From: Anthracocystis setariae
Taxonomy: Eukaryota; Basidiomycota; Ustilaginomycetes; Ustilaginales; Ustilaginaceae
Direction: 5' to 3'
Assembly (NCBI GenBank): GCA_928724745.1
Contig: CAKMXJ010000003.1
Coordinates: forward strand, 682,001 to 746,000
DNA length: 64,000 nucleotides
Of the stretch, positions 18,993 through 28,400 are shown one piece after another. The notes beneath the pieces are model-generated. The model was not told where the DNA came from, did not search any database, and worked only from the letters and a program-made list of their open reading frames with translations. Positions within the stretch are counted from its first letter, which is position 1. Every line of letters begins with the position of its first letter. A program made the position numbers and the translations under genes.

Positions 18993-21107
18993 TTAAGCGG
19001 TTTTGCTTTGGTTGGTGTAGTCGGCTAGGATGTAGGTGATGGCGGCTTCGGCGGCTTGAACGCCTGCTATGAAGTGGGTGTTGTAGGTTGGTTGATCGGT
19101 AGGTTTGAAGTAGGCTGTGTCGAGGTAGGATTGGAAAGTGTCTTGTTGGTATTGGATGGCGAAGCCGAGGCGCGAGAGTGAGTTGGTGTTGGTGGTGGAG
19201 GAGGAGGAGGAGGAGGCGAGGATGCGGGAGGTGTAGAAGCCGTCGCTGAAGCCGCGTGACGAGGCGGAGACGCGGTTCGAGAGGCGGTCGGCTTGGACTT
19301 GACGTGTGGCGAATGTGGTGTAGCCTCCAACGCCACGGGTGGCGGGTTTGGCGGAAGAATTGAAGGATTCAGTGAAGAGAGAGTGACCGAAACCATGGGC
19401 GCCGATCTGACGCAAGATGTCGAGCTCGTCTTGGTCTTCACCAACGGCGCCGACTGCGATCAACGATTTGGCCGATGTGCTGTTCGTCGGAAGTCTCAAG
19501 CGACTAATGTCTGTACGGATCGAGGCGAGAGGCGACATTTTGTCACCCGTGAGATTCCCACCATTCGACGAAGCGATATTCGACATGGGCATTCCCCAAG
19601 AGCTGAAGTTACCCTGAAGGAACTTTTTCGATGCACTCTGGAAGCACCAACCAGCGTTCTGATCGCAATTCTCCATCTTGTATGACCAAAATGTCCAGCC
19701 TGATCCGGTCGTCTGCCAGATATTTTGCTGGGTTTGACAGAACTCGGTCTGATCCTGGTCAGGGTTCTGACTGTGCTGAATCGAGCTCCATGCTAGAGCG
19801 CACGACCATTCGCCGACGATGAGGTTACGTCGGGCGATCGAAGACTGCGCAGCAAACTGGTCCAAGATGGAGCCATCAAGCTTGGAGATGTGACCTTGAG
19901 CCGAGAGGGCTTGATCGGAAGGAGTGTAGACGTAGTAGGCGTGGTGGTCGGAAACGACAAAATCAGATCGTGACTGTACGAAGGCAGCGCCCTTCTCAAG
20001 GACGAATGCATCGTGAAAGTAGAGCGGGATGGTTTTGGCGTAAGGCGAGGCGGCACGCATGGCGTCCATGGCGGTGGGCAGCCACTTCCAATAGCTGTCG
20101 CGATTTTGAGGTTCGTTGAGTAGCTGGATGCCAACCACGTTGGTCACATCCGAGATCTCTTTAGCGATCCAGACCAGGAGCTCGGTGGTAAGACCCTGGT
20201 TCCAAGAGTTGTACCATTCGATGTTACCATCATTGAGACCCGAATGGGCCTGACCGTTTTGAGAGCCGTAAGCGCCATGAAGGTCGACAATGACACCAAT
20301 GTCATACTTGGCAGCCCAGTTGATGGCTCGGGCAATGTAGCGCCAGCTGTATTCATAGACGGAGCTGTATTGCTCAAAGGGGCTATAGTGGGTAAAATAG
20401 GGACCCGCCGACCAATAACCGATGGGGAGACGTACGGTGTTGATTCCCATAGCCGCAAGGTTGCGGAAGTCGTCCTCGGTGATCCAGGTATCCCAGTGTT
20501 GCTCCATGTAGGCTCTTGCCGACATGAGGCCGTCCTTGGAGGTACCAAAGCCATCCAGAATATCAAACTCTGCCTGCTTGGTGCCAGTGGCACAAGCCAT
20601 GAAGCCTCCTTCCATCCAACCCTCCTGAACAAACCACGTACCAAGATTGACACCCTGCTGTTGGCGGTATCGCATGATGGTTGCCTTGACAGGATCGAAT
20701 TCAGGAAAGACAGGGGGAGGGAGGTTGTTCCACCCACCTTGAGGCGTGTATGCGGTTGAGTAGGGGCATCCACCGGGGCCTACATTGCGGGAAGAGGCAA
20801 GCTTTCGTGCTGAGTCGGTGTCACTAGAAGTCTGGTTAGTGGACTCGATGGGAACGTAAAGGGTGGAAGGGATACCCCATTGAGACGAGTTGTGAGTTGC
20901 GACCCAATCGGTTCTTGAGTTGGAGTGCTGGACTTGAAAGGAGTTAGCCTTGCTGCTTACGGTGTTTCGATCAGCGGATGCCGAGTCGGCAATGGCTACG
21001 CTTTGGTTGGCGGAAGGCAGCTGAGGAATAGGCTTGTAATTGGCTGTAGCCAACGATAGGGCGCTGGCAACCGCGTTAAAGCTGGTGTCTCTCGGGAGGA
21101 GCCTCAT
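18993..21107 (-). CDS. GH5 family (GH5_9-like) glucan 1,3-beta-glucosidase-like protein
   Basis: A 704-residue protein with a glycoside hydrolase family 5 barrel from about residue 150 to 510. Visible landmarks are GVNLGTWFVQEGWM (152-165), RLPIGYW (226-232), the DLHGAYGSQNG loop (275-285), the acid/base glutamate E332 in LLNEPQ and the nucleophile E433 in VGEWS. The family cleaves or remodels beta-1,3-glucan of the fungal wall. There is no convincing signal peptide: the first 30 residues are MRLLPRDTSFNAVASALSLA and similar, and about 150 mostly polar residues precede the barrel. It may therefore be intracellular or exported by another route. A C-terminal extension of about 170 residues, Ser-rich then ending in an ordered-looking segment, is not part of the barrel. 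Substrate is inferred from family only. Confidence 0.9.
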   Translation of the reverse strand: MRLLPRDTSFNAVASALSLATANYKPIPQLPSANQSVAIADSASADRNTVSSKANSFQVQHSNSRTDWVATHNSSQWGIPSTLYVPIESTNQTSSDTDSARKLASSRNVGPGGCPYSTAYTPQGGWNNLPPPVFPEFDPVKATIMRYRQQQGVNLGTWFVQEGWMEGGFMACATGTKQAEFDILDGFGTSKDGLMSARAYMEQHWDTWITEDDFRNLAAMGINTVRLPIGYWSAGPYFTHYSPFEQYSSVYEYSWRYIARAINWAAKYDIGVIVDLHGAYGSQNGQAHSGLNDGNIEWYNSWNQGLTTELLVWIAKEISDVTNVVGIQLLNEPQNRDSYWKWLPTAMDAMRAASPYAKTIPLYFHDAFVLEKGAAFVQSRSDFVVSDHHAYYVYTPSDQALSAQGHISKLDGSILDQFAAQSSIARRNLIVGEWSCALAWSSIQHSQNPDQDQTEFCQTQQNIWQTTGSGWTFWSYKMENCDQNAGWCFQSASKKFLQGNFSSWGMPMSNIASSNGGNLTGDKMSPLASIRTDISRLRLPTNSTSAKSLIAVGAVGEDQDELDILRQIGAHGFGHSLFTESFNSSAKPATRGVGGYTTFATRQVQADRLSNRVSASSRGFSDGFYTSRILASSSSSSTTNTNSLSRLGFAIQYQQDTFQSYLDTAYFKPTDQPTYNTHFIAGVQAAEAAITYILADYTNQSKTA

Positions 21108-22850
21108 TGTGATAATAATGGGAAAGATCGAGCTACGTTCTTCGACTTGTCGAATGGCAGCGTATCAATCGAAAAGATGAGGAGAATAAAAAAAAAACGA
21201 GGCAGACAGGTGATTCTGAAACAAGCCAGAACAGCAGGATGCTTGGAAACTGAAGGCGCCAGGCCTGGTGAATGAGTGTGCTGAGCGTCAGAAAATGAAA
21301 GCAAGGACAGAAAGGTTGCAGAGAAGGAGGGCCAGCCTCGTCGATACAGATGGACAGAGAAGGGAAAGTTGGATGATGGTGGATCGAGGAAGGGGGAGAA
21401 GGTGTTGGCGGGATGAAAAAGGGTCGCTGGAAGAAATAGGAAAAGCGACAGGACAAGTCAGCTGGACATCTAGCTCAACTTACCAGGGAGGGAAAGCAGA
21501 TTTGTTGTCTGGATAGGAGCCATCAGCTAGCCGAGACCATTCGAGAAGGAGACAAAGACAACAGCAGCTCAGAGTATAACAACGCATCAGGAGGAGGAGG
21601 AGCTTATTGAACTTCTCGTTGTGCTGAGCATCAACGGTGCTATGCTTGGAGTGTCTTGGCAGGAAGCTATCATGCCCTGAGGAAACAGTCAGTCCAAAGG
21701 TTTGACTGCAGCATTACGCTTCGACTACATGAAGTGGCTGCAGTGCGATGTTCGAGGAGGCATGACCATGGCACAAGACTCTGAGGATATGCCCAGACGC
21801 ATTTAGAAAGTCATCGCACCATATCTGGGCTCGGCGTAGTCCATGTGGCATAGCTCGAAGAGACCAGCATGTTGATGTGATTCTACACTGGTCACTAAGA
21901 ATGACTTGAGCTGGAGGGGGGACAGACTAGCAGCAGGTACGGGTCAACAGATAGGAGATTCAACATCCATCCGCTGATCACCAAGTTTGAAGCTGGTCCC
22001 ACAATTTGCTTGGCGCCGAGAAAGCAGGCTGAGGTTTGCATCTGGAGTTTTAGCATTTGTAAAGTTGTAGGAAGAGAGGGAAGGGAGAGAGGGAAGGGGT
22101 GACGATAGAGATGGAGGAAGGGCAGGATTGTGTTTTAAGCGTTGTGTGGCAGAATTTGACATGTCGCAACCGTCGGCGAATTGTCAAAAGCGGCGCCAAG
22201 TGTTGAATCGCCCTGCGGAATTCACAAGGACCCTTGGATGATGTGATGTGTTGGTCTCAGATGTGTACGATCCCTTTTGCTAAGCAGCCAAGCCGCATCG
22301 AGGCATCAACTCGTCTGGGTCACAATAGACCACGGCAACAGAAGTGTTTGGGGCATTGACGTGTGATTTCGTGGGAAAGCACAGCGTAGTACTGTACCGT
22401 ATATTGCTTTCACACTGTGCACGCGCCGCCAAAAGGCCGCCGAAATCTAGAATAGCTATCGACATCTGCGCTCTGACCGCTTTGCAAGAGTCGAGCTGAA
22501 TCCAGCTTCTGCCGACCTGACTCGGGCTGCGAGGGCTTGCAAAGCGCAACCAATATCATGCTAGATTTGGGGATGGCGTGCAAACATGCATCCAAGACCC
22601 GCAAAATTGCCTGGCTACATTGTTGACATGCACAGCTGCGAGCTCAGCCGAATGCAGCCGTCTGCGTTGCGTGTCGTCCCCACTCTATGCGATCCCCAAT
22701 GTCATACACAAAGGGACTCTTTTCTTCTTCCACCTACCATCTCTCTTCGCTCTGAACGCCAACCTCGCACCTTGTCCATTCCATTACGCACCCGGCTGAC
22801 TGCAAGTCACCATCATCACCCGCACACGGTTTTGGCAGACGAGTGTAATC
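21108..22850. other. Divergent intergenic region, 1.7 kb
   Basis: This lies between the divergent GH5 and SDR genes. It contains purine-rich stretches (GGAGGA repeats near 21590, GGGAGAGAGGGAAGG near 22080) and a TACTGTA word at 22390. The ORFs here are short, lack motifs and overlap simple sequence. I see no gene, RNA or element. Confidence 0.55.
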
Positions 22851-24149
22851 ATGACTTGCAACTGTCTGCCCGACCAAGTCTCGATCCTCATCCTTGGCGG
22901 CACCACCCATCTCTCACGCCCACTTCTCAAATGGCTTCTCGACCCATCCCACGACTCGCAAAGAGCACATGTCAAGATCAACCACATTCGTCTTGCAGAC
23001 AAGTTCCTTGTTTCCGACGGCACCAGCACTACCTACATCGAACCCGACACGTGGAAAGCCCTCGAGGATCCCCGCGTCGAATATCGTCAGGCGAATCTGA
23101 ATCTGGCTTCTACCCTTGAACAGATCTACAATCATCCCCAAGGCGGCTCGTATGATGTCGTCTTTGACTTCACTGGCGAAGGCATTCGTCATCCAGAAGT
23201 GCCCGAAGAGCTCTTGAAAGAGCGCACCGCAAAGCTGGCTCGATCCATCGCCGCCATGTCGCTCAAATTCAACGTCAAGGCTCACATCAGGGACACCTTC
23301 CCCTTTATGACCGTCGATGTCGGCACTCCTCCTGCCAAAGAGTCGGATCTAGTCAAGCCCAAGACGGTGCGAGCCTACTGGTGGTACGAGGCCGAGCGTG
23401 CCGCAGCCAGCGTACCTGATCTACCACTCGCCATCGTCCGATCTGCAGAAGCCGTCGGACCCTACCTCGTTCGCGGCACCATTCCAGTCCGCTACGCGCT
23501 AGGTAAGGTGTACAAGTATCTCAACGAGCCGATGAAGCTGCTCTGGGGGCCAGAGCTCCGCGTCCACACCATCCATGTTGACGACTGGTGTCCCGCCGCA
23601 TGGAAGCTTGTCCAATGGGTCGCATCGCGCTCGCGCCAGCAAGCAGACCAACTTGCCGGCGAGGAGCTTCCACCCGTACGTATCAAGGGCAAGGCTCAGG
23701 AGTCTGTCAGAGAACAGCTCGATTCCAGCTGCTGTCCGCGTTGGCAAACACCGCGTGCGCCCGTCTTCAACTTTGTCGATGACACGGACCTGAATCAGGG
23801 CAAGCTGCTGAAAATGATCGGCGAGACGTACCAGATCGAGACCGGCTTTGTCGGCGCGTTGGTCAATACGTATGCCAGGCTCAACATGAACGGCGTAGTG
23901 GATGAGATCAACGAAAAGCATGCGCGTGTGATTGGCGAGATCGTCCAACGCTCAGGTGTCCAGGATGTGGCTTTGAGTGCGTGGCTTGATGCCGACTTGC
24001 TCGCCAATCGCTGCTTGGCGCTCGACAATACCAAGGCCAAGCGCATACTCGATTGGACGCCTAAAGTCGACATGAATTGCGAAAGGCTCGATGAAGTCCT
24101 CGATAGATTGAGAGATCTCAATCACTTTCCCAAGCGCGGTTCTATTTAG
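22851..24149 (+). CDS. NAD(P)-binding Rossmann protein, extended SDR/epimerase-like, with atypical active site
   Basis: A 432-residue protein. The N-terminal VSILILGGTTHLSRPLLKWL (10-29) is a Rossmann beta-alpha unit with a glycine-poor version of the nucleotide loop, and YDVVFDFTGEG (101-111) is the usual strand and loop before the active site. The region near RAYWWYEAERAAA has the catalytic tyrosine spacing (Y179), but R183 stands where extended SDRs carry the essential lysine (YxxxK). A later segment, LAIVRSAEAVGPYLVRG, resembles the substrate-loop region of NAD-dependent epimerases/dehydratases. I infer a cofactor-binding protein, possibly a weak or non-catalytic member or one of a fungal clade with YxxxR. 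Substrate unknown. The start is the first ATG. Confidence 0.8.
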   Translation: MTCNCLPDQVSILILGGTTHLSRPLLKWLLDPSHDSQRAHVKINHIRLADKFLVSDGTSTTYIEPDTWKALEDPRVEYRQANLNLASTLEQIYNHPQGGSYDVVFDFTGEGIRHPEVPEELLKERTAKLARSIAAMSLKFNVKAHIRDTFPFMTVDVGTPPAKESDLVKPKTVRAYWWYEAERAAASVPDLPLAIVRSAEAVGPYLVRGTIPVRYALGKVYKYLNEPMKLLWGPELRVHTIHVDDWCPAAWKLVQWVASRSRQQADQLAGEELPPVRIKGKAQESVREQLDSSCCPRWQTPRAPVFNFVDDTDLNQGKLLKMIGETYQIETGFVGALVNTYARLNMNGVVDEINEKHARVIGEIVQRSGVQDVALSAWLDADLLANRCLALDNTKAKRILDWTPKVDMNCERLDEVLDRLRDLNHFPKRGSI

Positions 24150-24336
24150 ATTATAGATATCATGAGCCAACGCCAAATCGTTGCATGTAACTTACATACT
24201 TGCCCTCTTCAGTAGACCAGAAACTCCACACATCGGCATTCAAGAACGAACAGCATTGGATTGCATGAGTGTTAGCAAGCTTGGGGTATCATACTGGATG
24301 GTTGGCGGGGGGGGGGTTCGGATTAGTGCTAGAGGG

Positions 24337-25110
24337 TTAGAATGCAAGGGAGGGTTTGCCTCGGTCCCATTCTCGCACCTTTTTGGGAGCGTCTTGGTGG
24401 GTGGATGGTGAGGATGAGGTGTGTTGTCTATGTCTGGATTTCTCCTCTTTTGGGTGAGGTGATTTGTGGTTGTGCTCGTTGTTTGGTGGTGGTGGTGAAG
24501 CTTGGTCTCGATCGGTATGCTTTCTCTTGGCTGAGCTATGGTGGTGATTGTGACCATCTTTGTGGTTGGATCGGGATGTGTGTTCTCGATTGGATTTGGA
24601 GCTATGACGGTGGTTTGAGTTGGTAGATTTCGTTCGTCGATGGCCACTGTCGGAGCGATGTCGATGGTGACTCCTCCTTAACTTCCCCTCTGACTTTTCT
24701 TCATCGTTGATCGGATGGGAATCTTGGAAATACTTGTCCATCTTACTTGAAAGTTCGCCCTGATCCTCCTCCTCCTCCTCCTCATGGGACCAACCTCTTA
24801 ATTTGGGTTTCATCAAATCCGCCTTTGGTCGAGCCTCACCACTCGCACTCGCACTCGCACTTGCCTTCTTCTCCCTGCTCTCTTGCTGTCGAACGAGTGC
24901 CTGGTTATGACCTTGTACATTTTTCAGTATGGATGCGAGAAAAGTTTTGTTCGTCCTAGTCTTGGGCGCGGGCGCTTTAGATTCATTCGCATTTGAAGAC
25001 GTCAAGGTTGGATGAGTAGCTTGCTTCGCTTTCGCTTTCTGCACGATCAAATCCACAATGTACGTGTCCAGATCATCGTCAGGGATAGTTCCGAGGTTGG
25101 AGTCCGACAT
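24337..25110 (-). CDS. Small, highly charged conserved-looking hypothetical protein
   Basis: A 257-residue protein from the ATG at 25110. The frame continues upstream through a poly(A/T) tract translated as poly-Phe, which is clearly not coding. The N-terminus is ordered: PDDDLDTYIVDLIVQKAKAK, then TNKTFLASILKNVQGHNQAL and KPKLRGWSHEEEEEED. The C-terminal half is a His/Ser/Arg/Lys-rich run (for example HRHRSDSGHRRTKSTNSNH) resembling the tails of nuclear speckle or splicing-associated proteins. I do not recognise the family with confidence; a nuclear RNA-related role is a guess from composition. Confidence 0.65.
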   Translation of the reverse strand: MSDSNLGTIPDDDLDTYIVDLIVQKAKAKQATHPTLTSSNANESKAPAPKTRTNKTFLASILKNVQGHNQALVRQQESREKKASASASASGEARPKADLMKPKLRGWSHEEEEEEDQGELSSKMDKYFQDSHPINDEEKSEGKLRRSHHRHRSDSGHRRTKSTNSNHRHSSKSNREHTSRSNHKDGHNHHHSSAKRKHTDRDQASPPPPNNEHNHKSPHPKEEKSRHRQHTSSSPSTHQDAPKKVREWDRGKPSLAF

Positions 25111-25228
25111 GTTGTCCTCTATCGTATCAACTCTCGACCATATTGAGCTGCGCTTTGGTTGGGATGGTGGATTGTCAGGTAGGAAAAGTGAGTAGTAAGG
25201 TAGCCGCAATCGAGGTCGATCATCAACG

Positions 25229-25269
<41 letters not shown>

Positions 25270-25492
25270 GGCGCAGAATGACACCTCCACACCTGCCACC
25301 TGCAGCCACCCCACCCTCCGGGCTCAACGATAGCAGCAGCATGACATGGCCTACCCAATCCAACCCTTTGTCACACTCCATCATGAATCCACACCAATGC
25401 TTGCACATCAAAGACACACGCTCACAGGTCGAAAGCCGAAACGTTGTTTCAAAATGATTTCTTCATTCGCTCTACCGCCACTTTCCTTAGAA
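25111..25492. other. Spacer with a long poly(A) tract
   Basis: This lies between the 3' end of the Sec7 gene and the start of the small charged protein, both on the minus strand. It contains an unbroken run of roughly 36 A at about 25230-25265, which is a poly(T) tract on the coding strand some 120 bases before the start at 25110. Nothing else recognisable. Confidence 0.7.
25230..25265. repeat. Poly(A)/poly(T) tract, about 36 bp
   Basis: A pure A homopolymer on the plus strand, upstream of the gene at 24337-25110. Such tracts exclude nucleosomes in fungal promoters. The exact length is likely to be unreliable in an assembly. No target-site duplication or adjoining retrotransposed gene is visible. 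Confidence 0.85.
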
Positions 25493-28400
25493 CTAAGCTC
25501 CCTCAACCGCTCCTTCTGTCACTGCCTCTGCTTCTACCTCTACCTTGCTGTTAGCCGGTTCCACCCCACCTTGCACTGCAGCAGCGCCGAACACCTCCTC
25601 TACCAACCCAGGCAAAAACTGCTGCAGTCGATCCTGCGTCAAATCAAACAGCTGCTTCTCCATCTCGGTGCTCGCCTCTCTCCCAGCCGCCAGCAACTGC
25701 GACGTCGACATCACCAACAGCACATTCTTGAGATTCTCCGGAATCGCCTCGGTCAACGGATTCCTCCTCCCAGCATTGCCTCCCGTCGAATTGATCATCC
25801 GATCCATCAGATCCAACACATCCAACCAAAGCTTTTGGAACTCTCCACCATCCTTGCCCTCCTGCGCAAGATGCGGCATCAGATGCAAAAACGTCTTGCA
25901 AATCAACGCCGACGCTCGAATGCGGATTTCCAGCATACCGCCATTCTTATTCGCCGCCGACGGTGGGTCGATCTGGTACACCTGCGGCTTGAGCAGTTCC
26001 TCGATCAGCGGGAACAGCGTCGCCGAGAACACAACGCGACTAAGCGATGTACGCGATGGCGTCGACCCCTCCGGTACCAGCTCAGCGCACAGAAGCGCAC
26101 GTTGCAACAGCGTCACAGCCGCACCACGTACAGGAGCATACGCGTTCGTCCACTGCCTCGCCAGCCCACCCAACAGCGCAAGCCAGTACTTGCCCCACAC
26201 CTCGTCCATGCGGTCCGAACCGCGTTCCAGCTCGGCGTCGATCAACCGAGGAATGTCGGCCTTGAGCGCCTCGAGCAAGCCTACCGCCTCCAATCCACGC
26301 TCCTGCTGCACCTTTTCCGCCTCGGCCATCTCCTTCTTCTCCGTCAGCGTGGTACGGCGCTGCGGCGCTTCGCGCAAGATCATATTGCGCCAAGCCATCG
26401 TATCGGCGCCATTGGCAAAGTCAATCAGTTGTGCTACCGCAGGCAGGAAGTTATCCGGAGTCAGCCTCGAACCGAAACTGGCCTCATCCGCTTGTTTGTC
26501 CTGTAGCGACCCGGCACCGACAACAATAACCTTGGTGGCCTCAAACGCGAGCCGTGCAGAATCCGCATTGCGCATGTTGGAGTTGTCCGCAATAAGCGCG
26601 AACACGAGCCCCCATTCGGTGTGCGAGCTGACAAATGTCGGATGGGCAGCCAAGATCCGTGTGAGTCCGGCAAGCAGCTGTTTGGAACCTGAGATCCGAA
26701 TCTCCACGGGCAATTCCCGCAGAAGATCGAGTGCAAGGAAGATTTGATCGCGCAAACTCTCCTCGGCGGCCGCAGCGCCGATGATGCGCAGCAGTGCAGC
26801 CACCTCGCGCTCCACTGTCATGGGATGGTATGCCTTGGCGTTGCGCAGAACCGCAACAATATGCTCAGACACCCACGGCCATGTCTCGGCAACGAGTTGA
26901 CTTGATGACGAGCACACGATCTGCGCCAGCAGTTCAAGCAGGAACGGAACACGAGCATCGTAGTTGAGCGGCAACCCTCGATTGCCAGCTCCTTGTCCAC
27001 TGGCAACCAGACTGCTCGACGATGCGCTTGCACTCATCTTGACCGAGTCCTTGCCGTTGGCATTGGCAGCATTGCCGTGATGCATGCTGCTGTTTGGCGT
27101 CGAAGTGCCGTCGGTGCTCCAGCCCGCCGATTCGCGGAAAAGCACCTTCTCCACGGTAAGCGCTTCGATCAGGAAGCGTAGGTAGTGAACCGCGCACAGA
27201 TGCGATTCAGCGCCGAGATGCAGCACCTGGTTCCACAGCTCCTCGACTCGACACGAAGCAATGCAGTCGACTGAGCTCAACGTTGCCTCGATATCCTCCG
27301 GCGTTGCTTCGTACGGAGCCGGCTCGTTGGTGTTCGAGTACGGAGACAGAAGATACGATGAAAGCGTGCTAAACAGTCCGCCTCCCTGAGCACGAGGATC
27401 CTGCGGTGACGGCCCGGGAATTTTCTTCGGTTTGAGCGGGATCGCAACCGGCCCATCGGCAAGATCTTCCATCTGCAACATCGAAGCTGGCAGCATGCCA
27501 TGCGCAAACAGGTTTTTCAAGATCTCGAACAAATCCGACCAACCAGTGCGGATGGCGTCAACATTGCCATTGGCGATGGTGAACAGCACTACAGCAGCCA
27601 ACTGACCCTTGAAATTGACACCAAAGCGAGTCGAGAGAGGACTGACGGTGACCTTTTGATCTTCCACATCGACAGTCGGGTTGCTGGTCAGCGTCTGGGG
27701 AACCGAGCTATCCAACAAGCCCGTGGCGCTGGCCAGCGTGTGCACCATAAAGTCGAACACCTCGATGAGGTCGAACTCGGAGGCGAGGATGCCACACTGA
27801 CGGATGCCAGAGATGGCGCGCTCCACCATGTCATCGTCGGCGTACGTGGAGAAGGCGAATGCGATGCTGGAGAGGATCGCCTTCCAGCCTGAATCGAACA
27901 TGCTTCGGTCGAACGCAGGCGTGTTGCAAGCGACCAAAGTGCCTGCAGTACGCGAACGCCTCAGCAACTCCTTCCAGGTGTACTCGAATCCGAGCTGGCC
28001 TGCATGCTCTTCAGGCATGACGATCTCGCGCTTGCGAATGCTTTCGTAAATCGCACCGGTCAACTCGAGATCAAAGTTGTCGCCGCCATTGACACCACGC
28101 AGATTCTTGCGGTAATCTTCGACGGTCATGCGGCGCTTGTTCTGCGGGTTGTGCAGGTCGGTATTGAGCATGATGACCGAGTAGGCGAGGATAAAGACAG
28201 CATCCTCCGTAGCAATGCCTTCGGGCTTAGCGGCAAAGAAGGTGGAAGCGAACGTCTGGGTAATGCGCTCGATCTGCTGTGACTCGCCTGGTAGACGGAA
28301 ACTCTCGAGCATCTCTCGCAACGCCTCGGCGATTGGCTTGTCCTTGAAATCGAACAGGCGAACAAATGCCTCCAACACCTTGACATTGTCGGGGCGGCCG

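Noticed and set aside
25143..25457. ORFs with poly-Lys or poly-Phe runs near 25230
   Set aside because: They are translations of a homopolymer tract in a promoter.
25346..26747. Two plus-strand ORFs of 386 and 400 residues
   Set aside because: Antisense shadows of the Sec7 gene; Arg- or Ser-rich with no domain.
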